DNA of 64,000 nucleotides, taken from the NCBI GenBank assembly GCA_035710515.1, contig DASTDE010000001.1:682001-746000 (forward strand), written 5' to 3'. The notes under the pieces were generated by a model. The model did no database searches and was not told the DNA's origin. It was given only the letters and a program-made list of their open reading frames with translations. The stretch is from Candidatus Rubrimentiphilum sp. (lineage in GTDB: Bacteria; Vulcanimicrobiota; Vulcanimicrobiia; Vulcanimicrobiales; Vulcanimicrobiaceae). Shown in pieces: positions 34,488 through 42,967 of the stretch; within the stretch, counting starts at the first letter, position 1; every line of letters begins with the position of its first letter. A program made the position numbers and the translations under genes.

Positions 34488-35992
34488 TTATGCGTCGGGA
34501 ATCCCAGGTTGACGCCGGCGTTCGAATCGTGCCAGCGGCTAGTCACGACTTTACCGCGCGTGTAGAAGCGGAAGCCGTCTTCGCCATAGATGTGCAGGTC
34601 GCCGAAGAGCGATGCTTTCCATCCGCCGAAACTATAGTAACCGACGGGCACCGGAATCGGCACGTTGATACCGATCATGCCGACTTCGACTTCGCTTTGG
34701 AAGCGGCGCGCTGCCGCACCACTGCGCGTGAAGATTGACGTGCCGTTGCCGTACGGATTCTCGTGCAGGATGCGCAGCGCTTCGTCGAGCGAGTCAACGC
34801 GCGTGTTCACGAGCACCGGACCAAAGATTTCGTCGCGATAGATCGACATCTCCGGCGTAACTTTGTCGAACAGTGTCGGCCCGATGAAGAAGCCGTTCTC
34901 GTAGCCGCTGACCTTGAAGTCGCGCCCGTCGACGACCAGCTTCGCGCCGGCCTTCTCGCCTTGTTTGATGTAGTCCAGAATACGGTCGCGCGCGGCCGCA
35001 TTGACGACGGGGCCCATGTCGTTGCTGCGATCGAAGCCCGGTCCTATCTTCAGTTTGCCGATGCGGGCCTTCACGCGATCCATCAACGCATCGCCGGCGT
35101 CACCGACGGTCAGCGAAGCGGAGATCGCCATACAGCGTTGCCCGGCCGATCCGTATCCCGCCGAAACGAGCGCGTCGGCCGCCGAATCCAGATCCGCGTC
35201 CGGCATCACGATCATGTGATTCTTTGCACCGCCCAGCGCTTGCACGCGCTTGCCGTGCGCGGCAGCGGTTTGATAGATGTATTTGGCAATCGGCGTCGAG
35301 CCGACGAAGCTGATCGCGTTCACGTCCGGATGCGTCAGCAGTGCGTCGACCGCGACCTTGTCGCCGTGCACGACATTGAAGACTCCGTCCGGCAGACCGG
35401 CGCGTTGTAACAGCTCCGCAATTAAGAGTGATGCGGACGGATCGCGCTCCGACGGCTTCAACACGAACGCATTGCCGCACGCGATCGCAATCGCGAACAT
35501 CCACGTCGGGACCATCATCGGAAAATTAAACGGCGTGATGCCCGCGCAGACGCCCACCGGCTGGCGCAGCGAGTACGTGTCGATCGTCGTCGAAACGTTT
35601 TCGCTGAACTCACCCTTGAGTTGGTGAGTGAGCGAGCATGCGAAGTCCACGACCTCGAGCGCGCGCGCGACCTCTCCCTCGGCGTCGCCGACGATCTTGC
35701 CGTGTTCGCTGGCAAGGATCTCGCCGAACTGCGTGGCGTGCTCTTTCATCAGCGCCCGGAAGACGAAGAAGATCTCAGCGCGTTTTCCCAGCGGCGTGCG
35801 CCCCCAGGCGACCTGCGCGGCCTTGGCGGTCTGCACGGCGCGGTCAACGGTTGCCTGGTCGGCGAACGCAACCCGCGCCTGCACCTCGCCGCGCGCCGGG
35901 TCGTACACGTCGCCGAAGCGGGCGGCGTCTTCGCCGTAGGCTTTTCCGCCTATGAAATGGCTGATCGTCCGTAGTTTAACGGGAGCTTGCAT
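34484..35992 (-). CDS. mmsA: CoA-acylating methylmalonate-semialdehyde dehydrogenase
   Basis: Converts malonate or methylmalonate semialdehyde to acetyl- or propionyl-CoA, the final step of the operon's pathway. The 502-aa aldehyde dehydrogenase has the N-terminal FIGGKAYG, PFNFPMMVPTWMFAIAIACGN, the cofactor loop VGSTPIAKYIY and the catalytic Cys in GSAGQRCMAIS. Those residues are typical of MmsA rather than other ALDHs. It is the first gene of the pyrimidine operon. Confidence 0.92.
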   Translation of the reverse strand: MQAPVKLRTISHFIGGKAYGEDAARFGDVYDPARGEVQARVAFADQATVDRAVQTAKAAQVAWGRTPLGKRAEIFFVFRALMKEHATQFGEILASEHGKIVGDAEGEVARALEVVDFACSLTHQLKGEFSENVSTTIDTYSLRQPVGVCAGITPFNFPMMVPTWMFAIAIACGNAFVLKPSERDPSASLLIAELLQRAGLPDGVFNVVHGDKVAVDALLTHPDVNAISFVGSTPIAKYIYQTAAAHGKRVQALGGAKNHMIVMPDADLDSAADALVSAGYGSAGQRCMAISASLTVGDAGDALMDRVKARIGKLKIGPGFDRSNDMGPVVNAAARDRILDYIKQGEKAGAKLVVDGRDFKVSGYENGFFIGPTLFDKVTPEMSIYRDEIFGPVLVNTRVDSLDEALRILHENPYGNGTSIFTRSGAAARRFQSEVEVGMIGINVPIPVPVGYYSFGGWKASLFGDLHIYGEDGFRFYTRGKVVTSRWHDSNAGVNLGFPTHK

Positions 35993-36017
35993 CGGGCGTT
36001 CTTCGCCGTCGACGGGG

Positions 36018-36668
36018 TTAAGGGCTTCCGGCGTCCTCCAGCCGCGTCTCTATCGCGACTGCGTTGGTGATTCGCCTCCGGTCGGGGTAGGTCGACGTCT
36101 CGCGGCCGGCAAGCGAGAGCCTCGTCATTATGCCGTGCACGAAAACGGCCTCGCCGTCCTCACGCTGATCTTGCGTGCCCTTGTCGCCGGCAAAACCCGC
36201 TTCGCCCGAACCTTGGAAACTGAGATGTAGACGAACGAGGCCGGTTGCCGGGTTCAGTTCCGTGACCGTTGTCGTCCAGTATTCGGTAGAAGTAGGATGA
36301 CGGATCGTGTTTGTCCACGTTGTGCCGGGGCTGAGAATTCCCGGCGGTTGGCCGAGCAGAGTGCTGCTGTATACAAAAACCGGAAGCGCCACGGCCTGCC
36401 GGTTCTCGCCGATTACTTTTCCCGATTGGTCGCTCGTGAATCTCATGACTTCGCCGGTTCCGGCATACTGTCGCGTCCACGTTAGATGAGACGCTGTTGC
36501 ATCGCCGACCATCACCGTGTAGGCAACGCCGCTCTGCGTTGGCTTGAACCCAGCCAGCAACGGTGCGTCCATTCTCCGTCTCCAGGTGGTGCGGTAATGG
36601 AGCTGTTGCCCCTTTTGAACGCGCGGCGCGAGCAAAGCCGGCAGCACGATAGCTGCGAGCATCATCAT
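36018..36668 (-). CDS. exported protein of unknown function
   Basis: Protein of 216 aa with a short signal-like N-terminus (MMMLAAIVLPALLAPRV). The mature part reads as a beta-rich domain (YTVMVGDATASHLTWTRQYAG, YWTTTVTELNPATGLVRLHLSF). No family is recognised. It lies between mmsA (25 nt away) and the mocA-like gene (18 nt away), on the same strand, so it could be in either transcription unit. Confidence 0.55.
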   Translation of the reverse strand: MMMLAAIVLPALLAPRVQKGQQLHYRTTWRRRMDAPLLAGFKPTQSGVAYTVMVGDATASHLTWTRQYAGTGEVMRFTSDQSGKVIGENRQAVALPVFVYSSTLLGQPPGILSPGTTWTNTIRHPTSTEYWTTTVTELNPATGLVRLHLSFQGSGEAGFAGDKGTQDQREDGEAVFVHGIMTRLSLAGRETSTYPDRRRITNAVAIETRLEDAGSP

Positions 36669-36686
36669 GCGGTCAGTATAACACGC

Positions 36687-37247
36687 TCAGGCGTTCATCG
36701 TTCGCAGTTGCGAAGGGTCATTCACGTCATCGTACGCCGCGTTATCGTCGACGGGTACCGGCACACGAACGAGCTCCGGATTGTCGCGTAAGCTTTGCAA
36801 CGAATCGCCCGTCGTTACTTCGAGTCTCGTCCGCGCGCGCGGCGAGAAATAGACAGGATGGCCGCCAAGCCCGTCGCGTTCCGGGAAGCACACGTCCGCG
36901 CCGGCAGCGCTTGCATGCTCTACGATCGTCTTCGCCAGCGCTTCCGTCACTAACGGTTTATCACCGAGAAAAACCAGCAACGCGTTTTCCGTCGGCGCGG
37001 CGCCGTTGGCGATCTCGAACGAGTGCGCCATGCCGAGATCGGGCTTCGAATTCAGAATGATTTGTATCCGCGGGCGCTCGTGAATGTGCGGCGCGACTTC
37101 GGGCGAGCTGACCACGATTGTATCGTAGTCGCGCGTCACGTCGAGTACGCGATCGATCATCGGCACGCCGCGCACGTCCATCAGGAGTTTCTGCGCGCCC
37201 ATGCGGGACGAGCGCCCCGCCGCTAGGACAACTGCGGTGACTTCCAA
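36687..37247 (-). CDS. MobA/MocA-like nucleotidyltransferase for molybdenum cofactor
   Basis: Protein of 186 aa with the NTP-transferase signature LAAGRSSRMGAQKLL (about 8-22) and the second motif LVFLGDKPLV (about 91-100). MocA-type enzymes make molybdopterin cytosine dinucleotide, the cofactor of xanthine dehydrogenase-type enzymes. It overlaps the end of the xdhC-like gene by 25 bp, and the hydroxylase genes are divergent nearby, which supports the MocA role. Confidence 0.85.
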   Translation of the reverse strand: MEVTAVVLAAGRSSRMGAQKLLMDVRGVPMIDRVLDVTRDYDTIVVSSPEVAPHIHERPRIQIILNSKPDLGMAHSFEIANGAAPTENALLVFLGDKPLVTEALAKTIVEHASAAGADVCFPERDGLGGHPVYFSPRARTRLEVTTGDSLQSLRDNPELVRVPVPVDDNAAYDDVNDPSQLRTMNA

Positions 37248-38332
37248 TGCCCCCTCACCGGTCCGGTGCCGTGGACGAGCCGTCCGCCTTCGCGTCCGTG
37301 ACGCAATGCGATAATCTCCGACGCGATCGCGATCGCCGTCTCTTCCGGCGTGCGCGCACCGAGATCGAGTCCAATCGGCGCATTCAAGCGCTCGATTTCA
37401 GCCTCGGTCGTGCCGAGTTCGCGTAATTGCGCCAGGCGGCGTTCGTTCGTGCGGCGGCTGCCCATCACGCCGATGTAACCGGCGTTGGTTTCCAGCGCCG
37501 CGCGAATGAGTGGAATGTCGAATTTTTCGTCATGTGTGAGTGCGACGATCGCGGTGCGGTCGTCAACCGGCGCACCGCGCAGAAAATCATCGGGCCAAGC
37601 AACCACAACGCGGTCTGCTTCCGGAAAACGTTCGGGCGTTGCGAATGCCGGACGCGCGTCGCAGAGCGTAACTTCATAACCCAGCAGTTTTGCCACGCGA
37701 ACCATGGCGTGCGCGAAATCGATCGCGCCGAAGATATACATGCGCGGTTTGGTTAGCACGTTGTGAATGAAAACGCGCACATCGCCGTGCGGTTCGCCTT
37801 CGTCGCCGTAGCCCCGAATTTCCGTGGCTTCACCGGCAATGGACGCGCGCACTTCGGTAGCGACGACGTCGTCAAGGCGATCGTTTCCAAGCGAGCCGAA
37901 CGTCGAGTCTTCGAAGATGAACAAACGGTTTCCGATTCCGCGATCGTCGAGGCGCAGGCTTTCGGCGATCAGCGCTTCGGACGTCAAGCGTCGTTCAATC
38001 GCGGCCGTTTCGGCCTGATCGAGCGGCTCGACCAGTACGCTGAGCGTTCCGCCGCAGCTCAGGCCGACGGCTTGTGCGTCCGCATCGGAGAGCCCGTACT
38101 CGACAAGCCGCGCCCGCCCGTCCCGCAGCACGCCGGCCGCCTCTTCCGCGAGCGCGGCTTCGACGCAGCCGCCGCTGATCGAGCCGAAGAGCTGGCCGGA
38201 CTCGCAGATGGCCATCACGGCACCCGGGTCGCGTGGGGCCGAGCGGAGGACGTCCACCAGGGTGGCCAGCGCGACCCGGTCACCCGCCTCCTGACGTTGC
38301 CGGATCTCCTCGAGGAGCTCGTGCATGCGCAT
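37223..38332 (-). CDS. xdhC: XdhC-family molybdenum hydroxylase maturation factor
   Basis: Protein of 369 aa that in this family binds molybdenum cofactor and inserts its sulfurated form into xanthine dehydrogenase-like enzymes. The N-terminal XdhC/CoxI domain shows VALATLVDVLRSAPRDPGA, ESGQLFGSISGGCVEAAL. The C-terminal half is a Rossmann fold (RMYIFGAIDFAHAMVRVAKLLGYEV, DARPAF). It is divergent from the hydroxylase operon, with only 35 nt between start codons, which must hold both promoters. Confidence 0.9.
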   Translation of the reverse strand: MRMHELLEEIRQRQEAGDRVALATLVDVLRSAPRDPGAVMAICESGQLFGSISGGCVEAALAEEAAGVLRDGRARLVEYGLSDADAQAVGLSCGGTLSVLVEPLDQAETAAIERRLTSEALIAESLRLDDRGIGNRLFIFEDSTFGSLGNDRLDDVVATEVRASIAGEATEIRGYGDEGEPHGDVRVFIHNVLTKPRMYIFGAIDFAHAMVRVAKLLGYEVTLCDARPAFATPERFPEADRVVVAWPDDFLRGAPVDDRTAIVALTHDEKFDIPLIRAALETNAGYIGVMGSRRTNERRLAQLRELGTTEAEIERLNAPIGLDLGARTPEETAIAIASEIIALRHGREGGRLVHGTGPVRGHWKSPQLS

Positions 38333-38367
38333 GGCTTCAACGGGGGTCCGGTGAAGTCCGACTAGCT

Positions 38368-39840
38368 ATGTTGTGGCAGCGGTATTACCAGCCGCGTACT
38401 ATCGCTCGGGCGCTTGCATTGCTGCGCGAGCTTGGCCCGGAAGCGCGCATCGTCTCGGGCGGCACCGACGTATTGGTCGAACTGCAGCGCGGCGTCAAGC
38501 CGACGCAGACGCTGATCGACGTTACGGCGCTGCGCGAGCTGAAGTACGTGCGCGAGGACGGCGATCGTATCGCGATCGGCGGATTGGCGACACATAACGA
38601 TGTGCTTGCCTCGGAAGCCTGTGCGCGGCACGCGTTGCCGCTCGTGCAAGCGTGTGTCGAAGTCGGCGCACCGCAGATTCGCACGCGTGCAACCATCGCC
38701 GGAAATTTGGTGACCGCGTCGCCCGCCAACGATACGATCGTACCGCTCATCGCTTTGGGCGGCGAGATCGTGCTCGAAAGCGTCGACGGAACGCGCGTCG
38801 TGGACATCGCCGAATTCTTCACCGGCTTCCGCAAGACGCAAATGCGTCCGGATGAACTCTTGCGCGAGATTCGCGTGCGGCCGCTGAGCAAAACAGAGCG
38901 CGGAATCTTTTTAAAACTCGGATTGCGCCGCGCGCAGGCGATCTCCGTTATAAGTGTGAGTGTCATCCTGAGCACTTCGTCAGGCTCAGCACAGGCTCTG
39001 TCGAAGGACGACCTAATCGAGGAGGCACGCATCGCGCTCGGCTGTCTCGCGCCAACGATCGTGCGCGGTGCCAATGCGGAAGCTGCGCTCACTGGCAAGA
39101 CTTTGAACGCCGAAACAATCGCCGCCGCTGCGCAAGCAGTGCTCGAAGATGTCTCGCCGATTGGCGACGTGCGCGGCAGTGCCGCGTATCGCAACCTCGC
39201 GGTGGTCGCGCTCGTAGAGCGCGCGCTGCAGCGAATTGCGGCCGACTCGTGCGCCGAAGGCGTCCCGGATCGCCATATCTTGCTCGACACGGGCGAAGAA
39301 GCGCAGCCGGCGGTTTCAGAATTCGACGGCACCATCGTTTCGACGATTAACGGCACACGCGCCGAATTGCGCGATGCCGGCCGCAAGACGTTGCTGAATG
39401 CATTGCGCGAAAACGCCGGACTGACAGGTTCAAAGGAAGGCTGCGCGGAGGGAGAGTGCGGCGCGTGCACCGTTTGGCTTGACGGCCAGGCCGTCATGTC
39501 GTGCCTGGTGCCGGCTGCGCAAGCGCACGGGCACAATGTCGTAACGATCGAAGGCCTTTCGTCCGGCGCGGCGGCGAGCAACGGCGCGCGGCTGCATCCG
39601 TTGCAGAAGGCGTACATCGAGCACGGCGCGGTGCAATGCGGGTTCTGTATTCCCGGCATGTTGATGGCCGGCGCAAAGCTGTTGCAAGAATGCGACTCCC
39701 CGACGCTCGAGCAGCACCAAACGGCGATCAGCGGAAACATTTGCCGCTGCACCGGCTATCGGAAGATCCTTGACGCAATGCAGCACGCGGCTGAGGCCAC
39801 CGGCGCGGAACGCATCGTTGACGGCGGAGTGCGCGTGTGA
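38368..39840 (+). CDS. xanthine dehydrogenase-type FAD subunit fused to the 2Fe-2S subunit
   Basis: Protein of 490 aa from ATG 38368 (the open frame extends upstream but only as antisense of xdhC). The N-terminal FAD domain has LGPEARIVSGGTDVLVELQRG and the ATIAGNLVTASPANDTI loop. The C-terminal part has the eight iron-sulfur cysteines: CAEGECGACTVW...C and CGFC...ICRC. The fusion of medium and small subunits is known in bacteria. Residues 199-214 are encoded by a copy of the dispersed repeat, in a loop between two strands. The stop overlaps the next GTG by four bases. Confidence 0.88.
   Translation: MLWQRYYQPRTIARALALLRELGPEARIVSGGTDVLVELQRGVKPTQTLIDVTALRELKYVREDGDRIAIGGLATHNDVLASEACARHALPLVQACVEVGAPQIRTRATIAGNLVTASPANDTIVPLIALGGEIVLESVDGTRVVDIAEFFTGFRKTQMRPDELLREIRVRPLSKTERGIFLKLGLRRAQAISVISVSVILSTSSGSAQALSKDDLIEEARIALGCLAPTIVRGANAEAALTGKTLNAETIAAAAQAVLEDVSPIGDVRGSAAYRNLAVVALVERALQRIAADSCAEGVPDRHILLDTGEEAQPAVSEFDGTIVSTINGTRAELRDAGRKTLLNALRENAGLTGSKEGCAEGECGACTVWLDGQAVMSCLVPAAQAHGHNVVTIEGLSSGAAASNGARLHPLQKAYIEHGAVQCGFCIPGMLMAGAKLLQECDSPTLEQHQTAISGNICRCTGYRKILDAMQHAAEATGAERIVDGGVRV
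38962..39008 (+). repeat. dispersed repeat inserted in frame in the FAD/2Fe-2S subunit gene
   Basis: A 47-bp copy, starting GTCATCCTGAGCACTTCGTC and ending CTGTCGAAGGA, inside the coding sequence. It encodes residues 199-214 with no frame change, in a surface-loop position between the strand SVISVSV and the helix EEARIALG. Confidence 0.8.
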
Positions 39841-40751
39841 GACTGCAATTGCGTGTTATAGCGATCGTGGCAGTGCTTTGTTTGTGCCGCGCTTTTTTCG
39901 CGCCGAGTCCGGCGGTGGCGCAAGCGGCCGTAGATCCCGATCAAGAGTTATTCAAGAACGTCGACTTGCTGCTGATGAACGACAAGACCGACGACGCCTT
40001 AGCGCTCTTGAATAAGGCAATTGCAGCCGGCGGCAGCGCTACTGCGTATACGCTGCGCTGCTTCATCTATACGAAGACTAGGCACTACGATGATGCTAAG
40101 CCTGATTGCGCAAAGGCGTTGCAGCTCGATCCGAAATTTGCTTTCGCTCATAAGGTACAGGGCGATCTGTTCTATGACAGCGGCGATTTGCAAGGCTCGC
40201 TCAAGGAATACGACACGTATCTTGGCTTAAAGCCTGACGACGCAGGCGGCTATTGGCGTCGTTGCGACGCTCGCCGCCGGTTGGGGGATTGGGCCGGTGC
40301 GCAAGCGGACTGCGACAAGGCAATAGCCGGATTACCGAATGACCCATCGGTGCGCGTCTCTCGTGGGCGCCTCGAACTGCAAAACAAACAATTTGACCGC
40401 GCGTACGCAGATTTTGACAGCGCGGTCGTGGGCCTCCCAAACGAGCCGGTGCCGCTGTATTGGCGCGGATATACTGCGCTGCAGATGAAGAAGTACGATC
40501 AGGCTGTGGCGGACTTCTCTGCCGCGATCAAGCTGGGTGATGAAGCTCCCGACACGTACTCCCACCGGGCCTTGGCATATGTTGGTCTCGGCAAGAAAGA
40601 CTTGGCGAAGGCGGACTGGGAAAAGGCGATAGCGCTGGATCAAAAATACGGATTGTGCAAGGAGGCTCTCGATCTTAGCATTGAGGAGATCGTTAACCTC
40701 GGCAGCCCGCAGACGGTGGGCTTGGACCCGACGTGCGTAATCAAGAAATAA
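39837..40751 (+). CDS. exported tetratricopeptide-repeat protein inside the xanthine dehydrogenase operon
   Basis: Protein of 304 aa from GTG 39837. Signal peptide (VIAIVAVLCLCRAFF...AVAQA), then TPR repeats, e.g. YDDAKPDCAKALQLDPKFAFAH, LGDWAGAQADCDKAIAGLPND, KKYDQAVADFSAAIKLGDEA. It probably sits in the periplasm or on the membrane as a scaffold. It lies between the two hydroxylase subunit genes, overlapping by 4 bp at its start and by 19 bp at its end, which is unusual for an exported protein. Confidence 0.82.
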   Translation: MRLQLRVIAIVAVLCLCRAFFAPSPAVAQAAVDPDQELFKNVDLLLMNDKTDDALALLNKAIAAGGSATAYTLRCFIYTKTRHYDDAKPDCAKALQLDPKFAFAHKVQGDLFYDSGDLQGSLKEYDTYLGLKPDDAGGYWRRCDARRRLGDWAGAQADCDKAIAGLPNDPSVRVSRGRLELQNKQFDRAYADFDSAVVGLPNEPVPLYWRGYTALQMKKYDQAVADFSAAIKLGDEAPDTYSHRALAYVGLGKKDLAKADWEKAIALDQKYGLCKEALDLSIEEIVNLGSPQTVGLDPTCVIKK

Positions 40752-42967
40752 TCGGACAAGCCGTACCCCGACCCGATGCGTTCGGTAAAGTAACCGGCGC
40801 AGCGAAGTATCCCGCCGACCTCGTGCGCGAGGACATGGTGCACCTGAAGGCGGTCTTCGCGAACCGCGCGCACGCGCGCATCCTTTCGATTGATACGTCG
40901 GAAGCGCTCGCTCAGCCGGGCGTCGTCGCTGTGTTTACGTCCGAAGACGTTCCCTACAACCGGTTCGGGTTGATTGAAGACGACCAGCCATTGCTCTGCG
41001 ATGCGAAAGTGCGCTTCGTCGGCGACCGCGTCGCACTCGTTGCGGCCGAGACGCTCGAAGCGGCCGAAAACGCCGCCAAACTCGTGCGCGTCGAGTACGA
41101 AGACTTACCTGCAGTTACGAACGCTCGCGCGGCCATGTCGCCGGACTCCCCGCGTGTGCACGACGAACATGCGGACAACATCGTCGGGCACATCCGCATT
41201 CGCAAAGGCGACGTCGAGGCAGCATTTGCAGCTGCCGATGTGGTGATCGAAGACTCGTTCGAGACGTCTTGGCAAGAGCACGCGTACTTGCAGCCCGATG
41301 CCGGCGTTGCGTATTACGAAGGTCATAAGCTGGTGGTCGAAACCGCCGGGCAGTGGCTGCACGAAGACCACAAACAGATCGCTAAGATGCTGGGGCTGGC
41401 AGATGACGAGCTCGTTATTCGCTACGCCAAGATTGGCGGCGCGTTCGGCGGCCGTGAAGACCTAATCGTGCAACCTTTGCTGGCGCTGGCGACGTGGAAG
41501 TTAAAACGGCCGACGGCGCTGGTTTGGAATCGCGAAGAGTCGATTGTCGGCCATCAGAAGCGTCACCCGTATTTCATTCGCGCGAAATGGGCTGCGCGCA
41601 AAGACGGAAAGATCGTGGCGGCGCAGACCGAGTTGCTCGCTGACGGCGGGGCATACGCCAGCACGAGCATCGAGGTGCTCAAGGGCGCGACGGTTGGCGC
41701 GTCAGGAACCTACGAAATCGAAAACGTCGCGACGGACGGCTACGCGGTCTACACGAATAACGTCCCGTGCGGCGCGTTCCGCGGTTTTGGTTTGCCGCAA
41801 GCGCACTTTGCCGCCGAGTCGATGGTAACGCGATTGGCGGTGGCGCTTGATATAGATCCCGTCGAATTTCGCCGGCGCAATATCTATCGCGAAGGCAGTA
41901 TTACGGCGACGCAAACGCCGCTGCCGCCGGGCGTCAGCGCGCTCCCGGTTCTCGAGCGGTGCGCGAAAGAAGCCAAGTCGCGCCTTGCATACGGGCTCCC
42001 CCGCTTCAACGGTCATCATGAGGTATCGAATGACCGCGAGCGTCAGCGAGCGGCCCTGAGCGGAGCCGAAGGGCAGCTTAAACGTGGCGTCGGCATTGCA
42101 TCCGGAATAAAGAACATCGGTTACTCATTTGGTTTTCCGGACCAAGCGACAGCGACCGTCGAATTGTACGGCGAAAAAGAGATCGAACGCGTCGTCCTGC
42201 GGATTGGCGCTGCCGAATGCGGACAGGGCGCGCACCTGGTTATGCGCACGGTGTGCGCTGCGACACTTGGCGTGCCGGCGGAGCGCATCGAGCTGATCGC
42301 GGAAGACAGCGCGGAATCGCCCAACGCCGGCAGTGCGTCGGCCTCGCGCATGACGTTCATGGGTGGCCGGGCCGTCAAAGATGCGGCGACCGCCGCGCTT
42401 GCAAAGTTTCCCGGCCGCGACGCAAAGGCGACCGTGCAGTTTCATCCGCCGCCGACCACGCCGCTCGAGCCGGAGAGCGGCATCGGCATGCCGCACTTTA
42501 ATTACGGCTACGTTTCGCAAGCGGTAGAAGTGGAAGTCGACACCGCGACAGGCCTGGTGCGCGTGCTGCGAATCATCAGCGTGCACGATGTCGGCCGGGC
42601 GATCAACAAGCAACAAGTCGAAGGACAGATCGAGGGCTGCCTGGCGCAAGCCGTCGGCTACACGTTAACAGAGAACTTCCAGTGCCGCGACGGAAAAATC
42701 CTCACGCCGCATTTCAGCACGTACCTGCTGCCGACGACGCTCGACATGCCGACCGAAGTCTATCCGGTAATTCTCGAGCTGGCGGATCCGAATGGACCAT
42801 TTGGCGCGCGCGGCGTCGCCGAGATGGCGTTGGTTCCGTTTGCCGCGGCTGTAGCCGCGGCGGTGCACGCTGCCACGGGTGCTTGGGTAACGCAGTTGCC
42901 GATGACGCCCGAGCGCGTTCTTACAGCGATAGCCAAAACAAAGACACCGGCACCGGCGCTTTCATGA
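40733..42967 (+). CDS. xanthine dehydrogenase-type molybdopterin-binding large subunit
   Basis: Catalytic subunit of 744 aa from GTG 40733. Visible are the first substrate-domain segment DAFGKVTGAAKYPAD, the molybdenum pocket motifs GGAFGGREDL and CGAFRGFGLPQ, and the catalytic Glu in GARGVAEMAL near the C-terminus. It likely hydroxylates hypoxanthine/xanthine, considering the urate-degrading genes in this window. Residues 427-448 (GHHEVSNDRERQRAALSGAEGQ) are encoded by a copy of the dispersed repeat. Its end overlaps the next start by ATGA. Confidence 0.9.
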   Translation: MRNQEIIGQAVPRPDAFGKVTGAAKYPADLVREDMVHLKAVFANRAHARILSIDTSEALAQPGVVAVFTSEDVPYNRFGLIEDDQPLLCDAKVRFVGDRVALVAAETLEAAENAAKLVRVEYEDLPAVTNARAAMSPDSPRVHDEHADNIVGHIRIRKGDVEAAFAAADVVIEDSFETSWQEHAYLQPDAGVAYYEGHKLVVETAGQWLHEDHKQIAKMLGLADDELVIRYAKIGGAFGGREDLIVQPLLALATWKLKRPTALVWNREESIVGHQKRHPYFIRAKWAARKDGKIVAAQTELLADGGAYASTSIEVLKGATVGASGTYEIENVATDGYAVYTNNVPCGAFRGFGLPQAHFAAESMVTRLAVALDIDPVEFRRRNIYREGSITATQTPLPPGVSALPVLERCAKEAKSRLAYGLPRFNGHHEVSNDRERQRAALSGAEGQLKRGVGIASGIKNIGYSFGFPDQATATVELYGEKEIERVVLRIGAAECGQGAHLVMRTVCAATLGVPAERIELIAEDSAESPNAGSASASRMTFMGGRAVKDAATAALAKFPGRDAKATVQFHPPPTTPLEPESGIGMPHFNYGYVSQAVEVEVDTATGLVRVLRIISVHDVGRAINKQQVEGQIEGCLAQAVGYTLTENFQCRDGKILTPHFSTYLLPTTLDMPTEVYPVILELADPNGPFGARGVAEMALVPFAAAVAAAVHAATGAWVTQLPMTPERVLTAIAKTKTPAPALS
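42012..42076 (+). repeat. dispersed repeat inserted in frame in the molybdenum subunit gene
   Basis: A 65-bp stretch starting GTCATCATGAGGTATCGAA and ending GAGCCGAAGGGCAG. It matches the intergenic copy at 54416-54480 along its whole length with only a few changes, and reads through as residues 427-448. Confidence 0.85.

Noticed and set aside
38385-39752. A 455-aa minus-strand open frame opposite the xanthine dehydrogenase gene
   Set aside because: It is antisense to a well-supported gene, with Ser/Arg-rich composition typical of high-G+C shadow frames. The same applies to the frames at 51279-52421 and 1446-2279.
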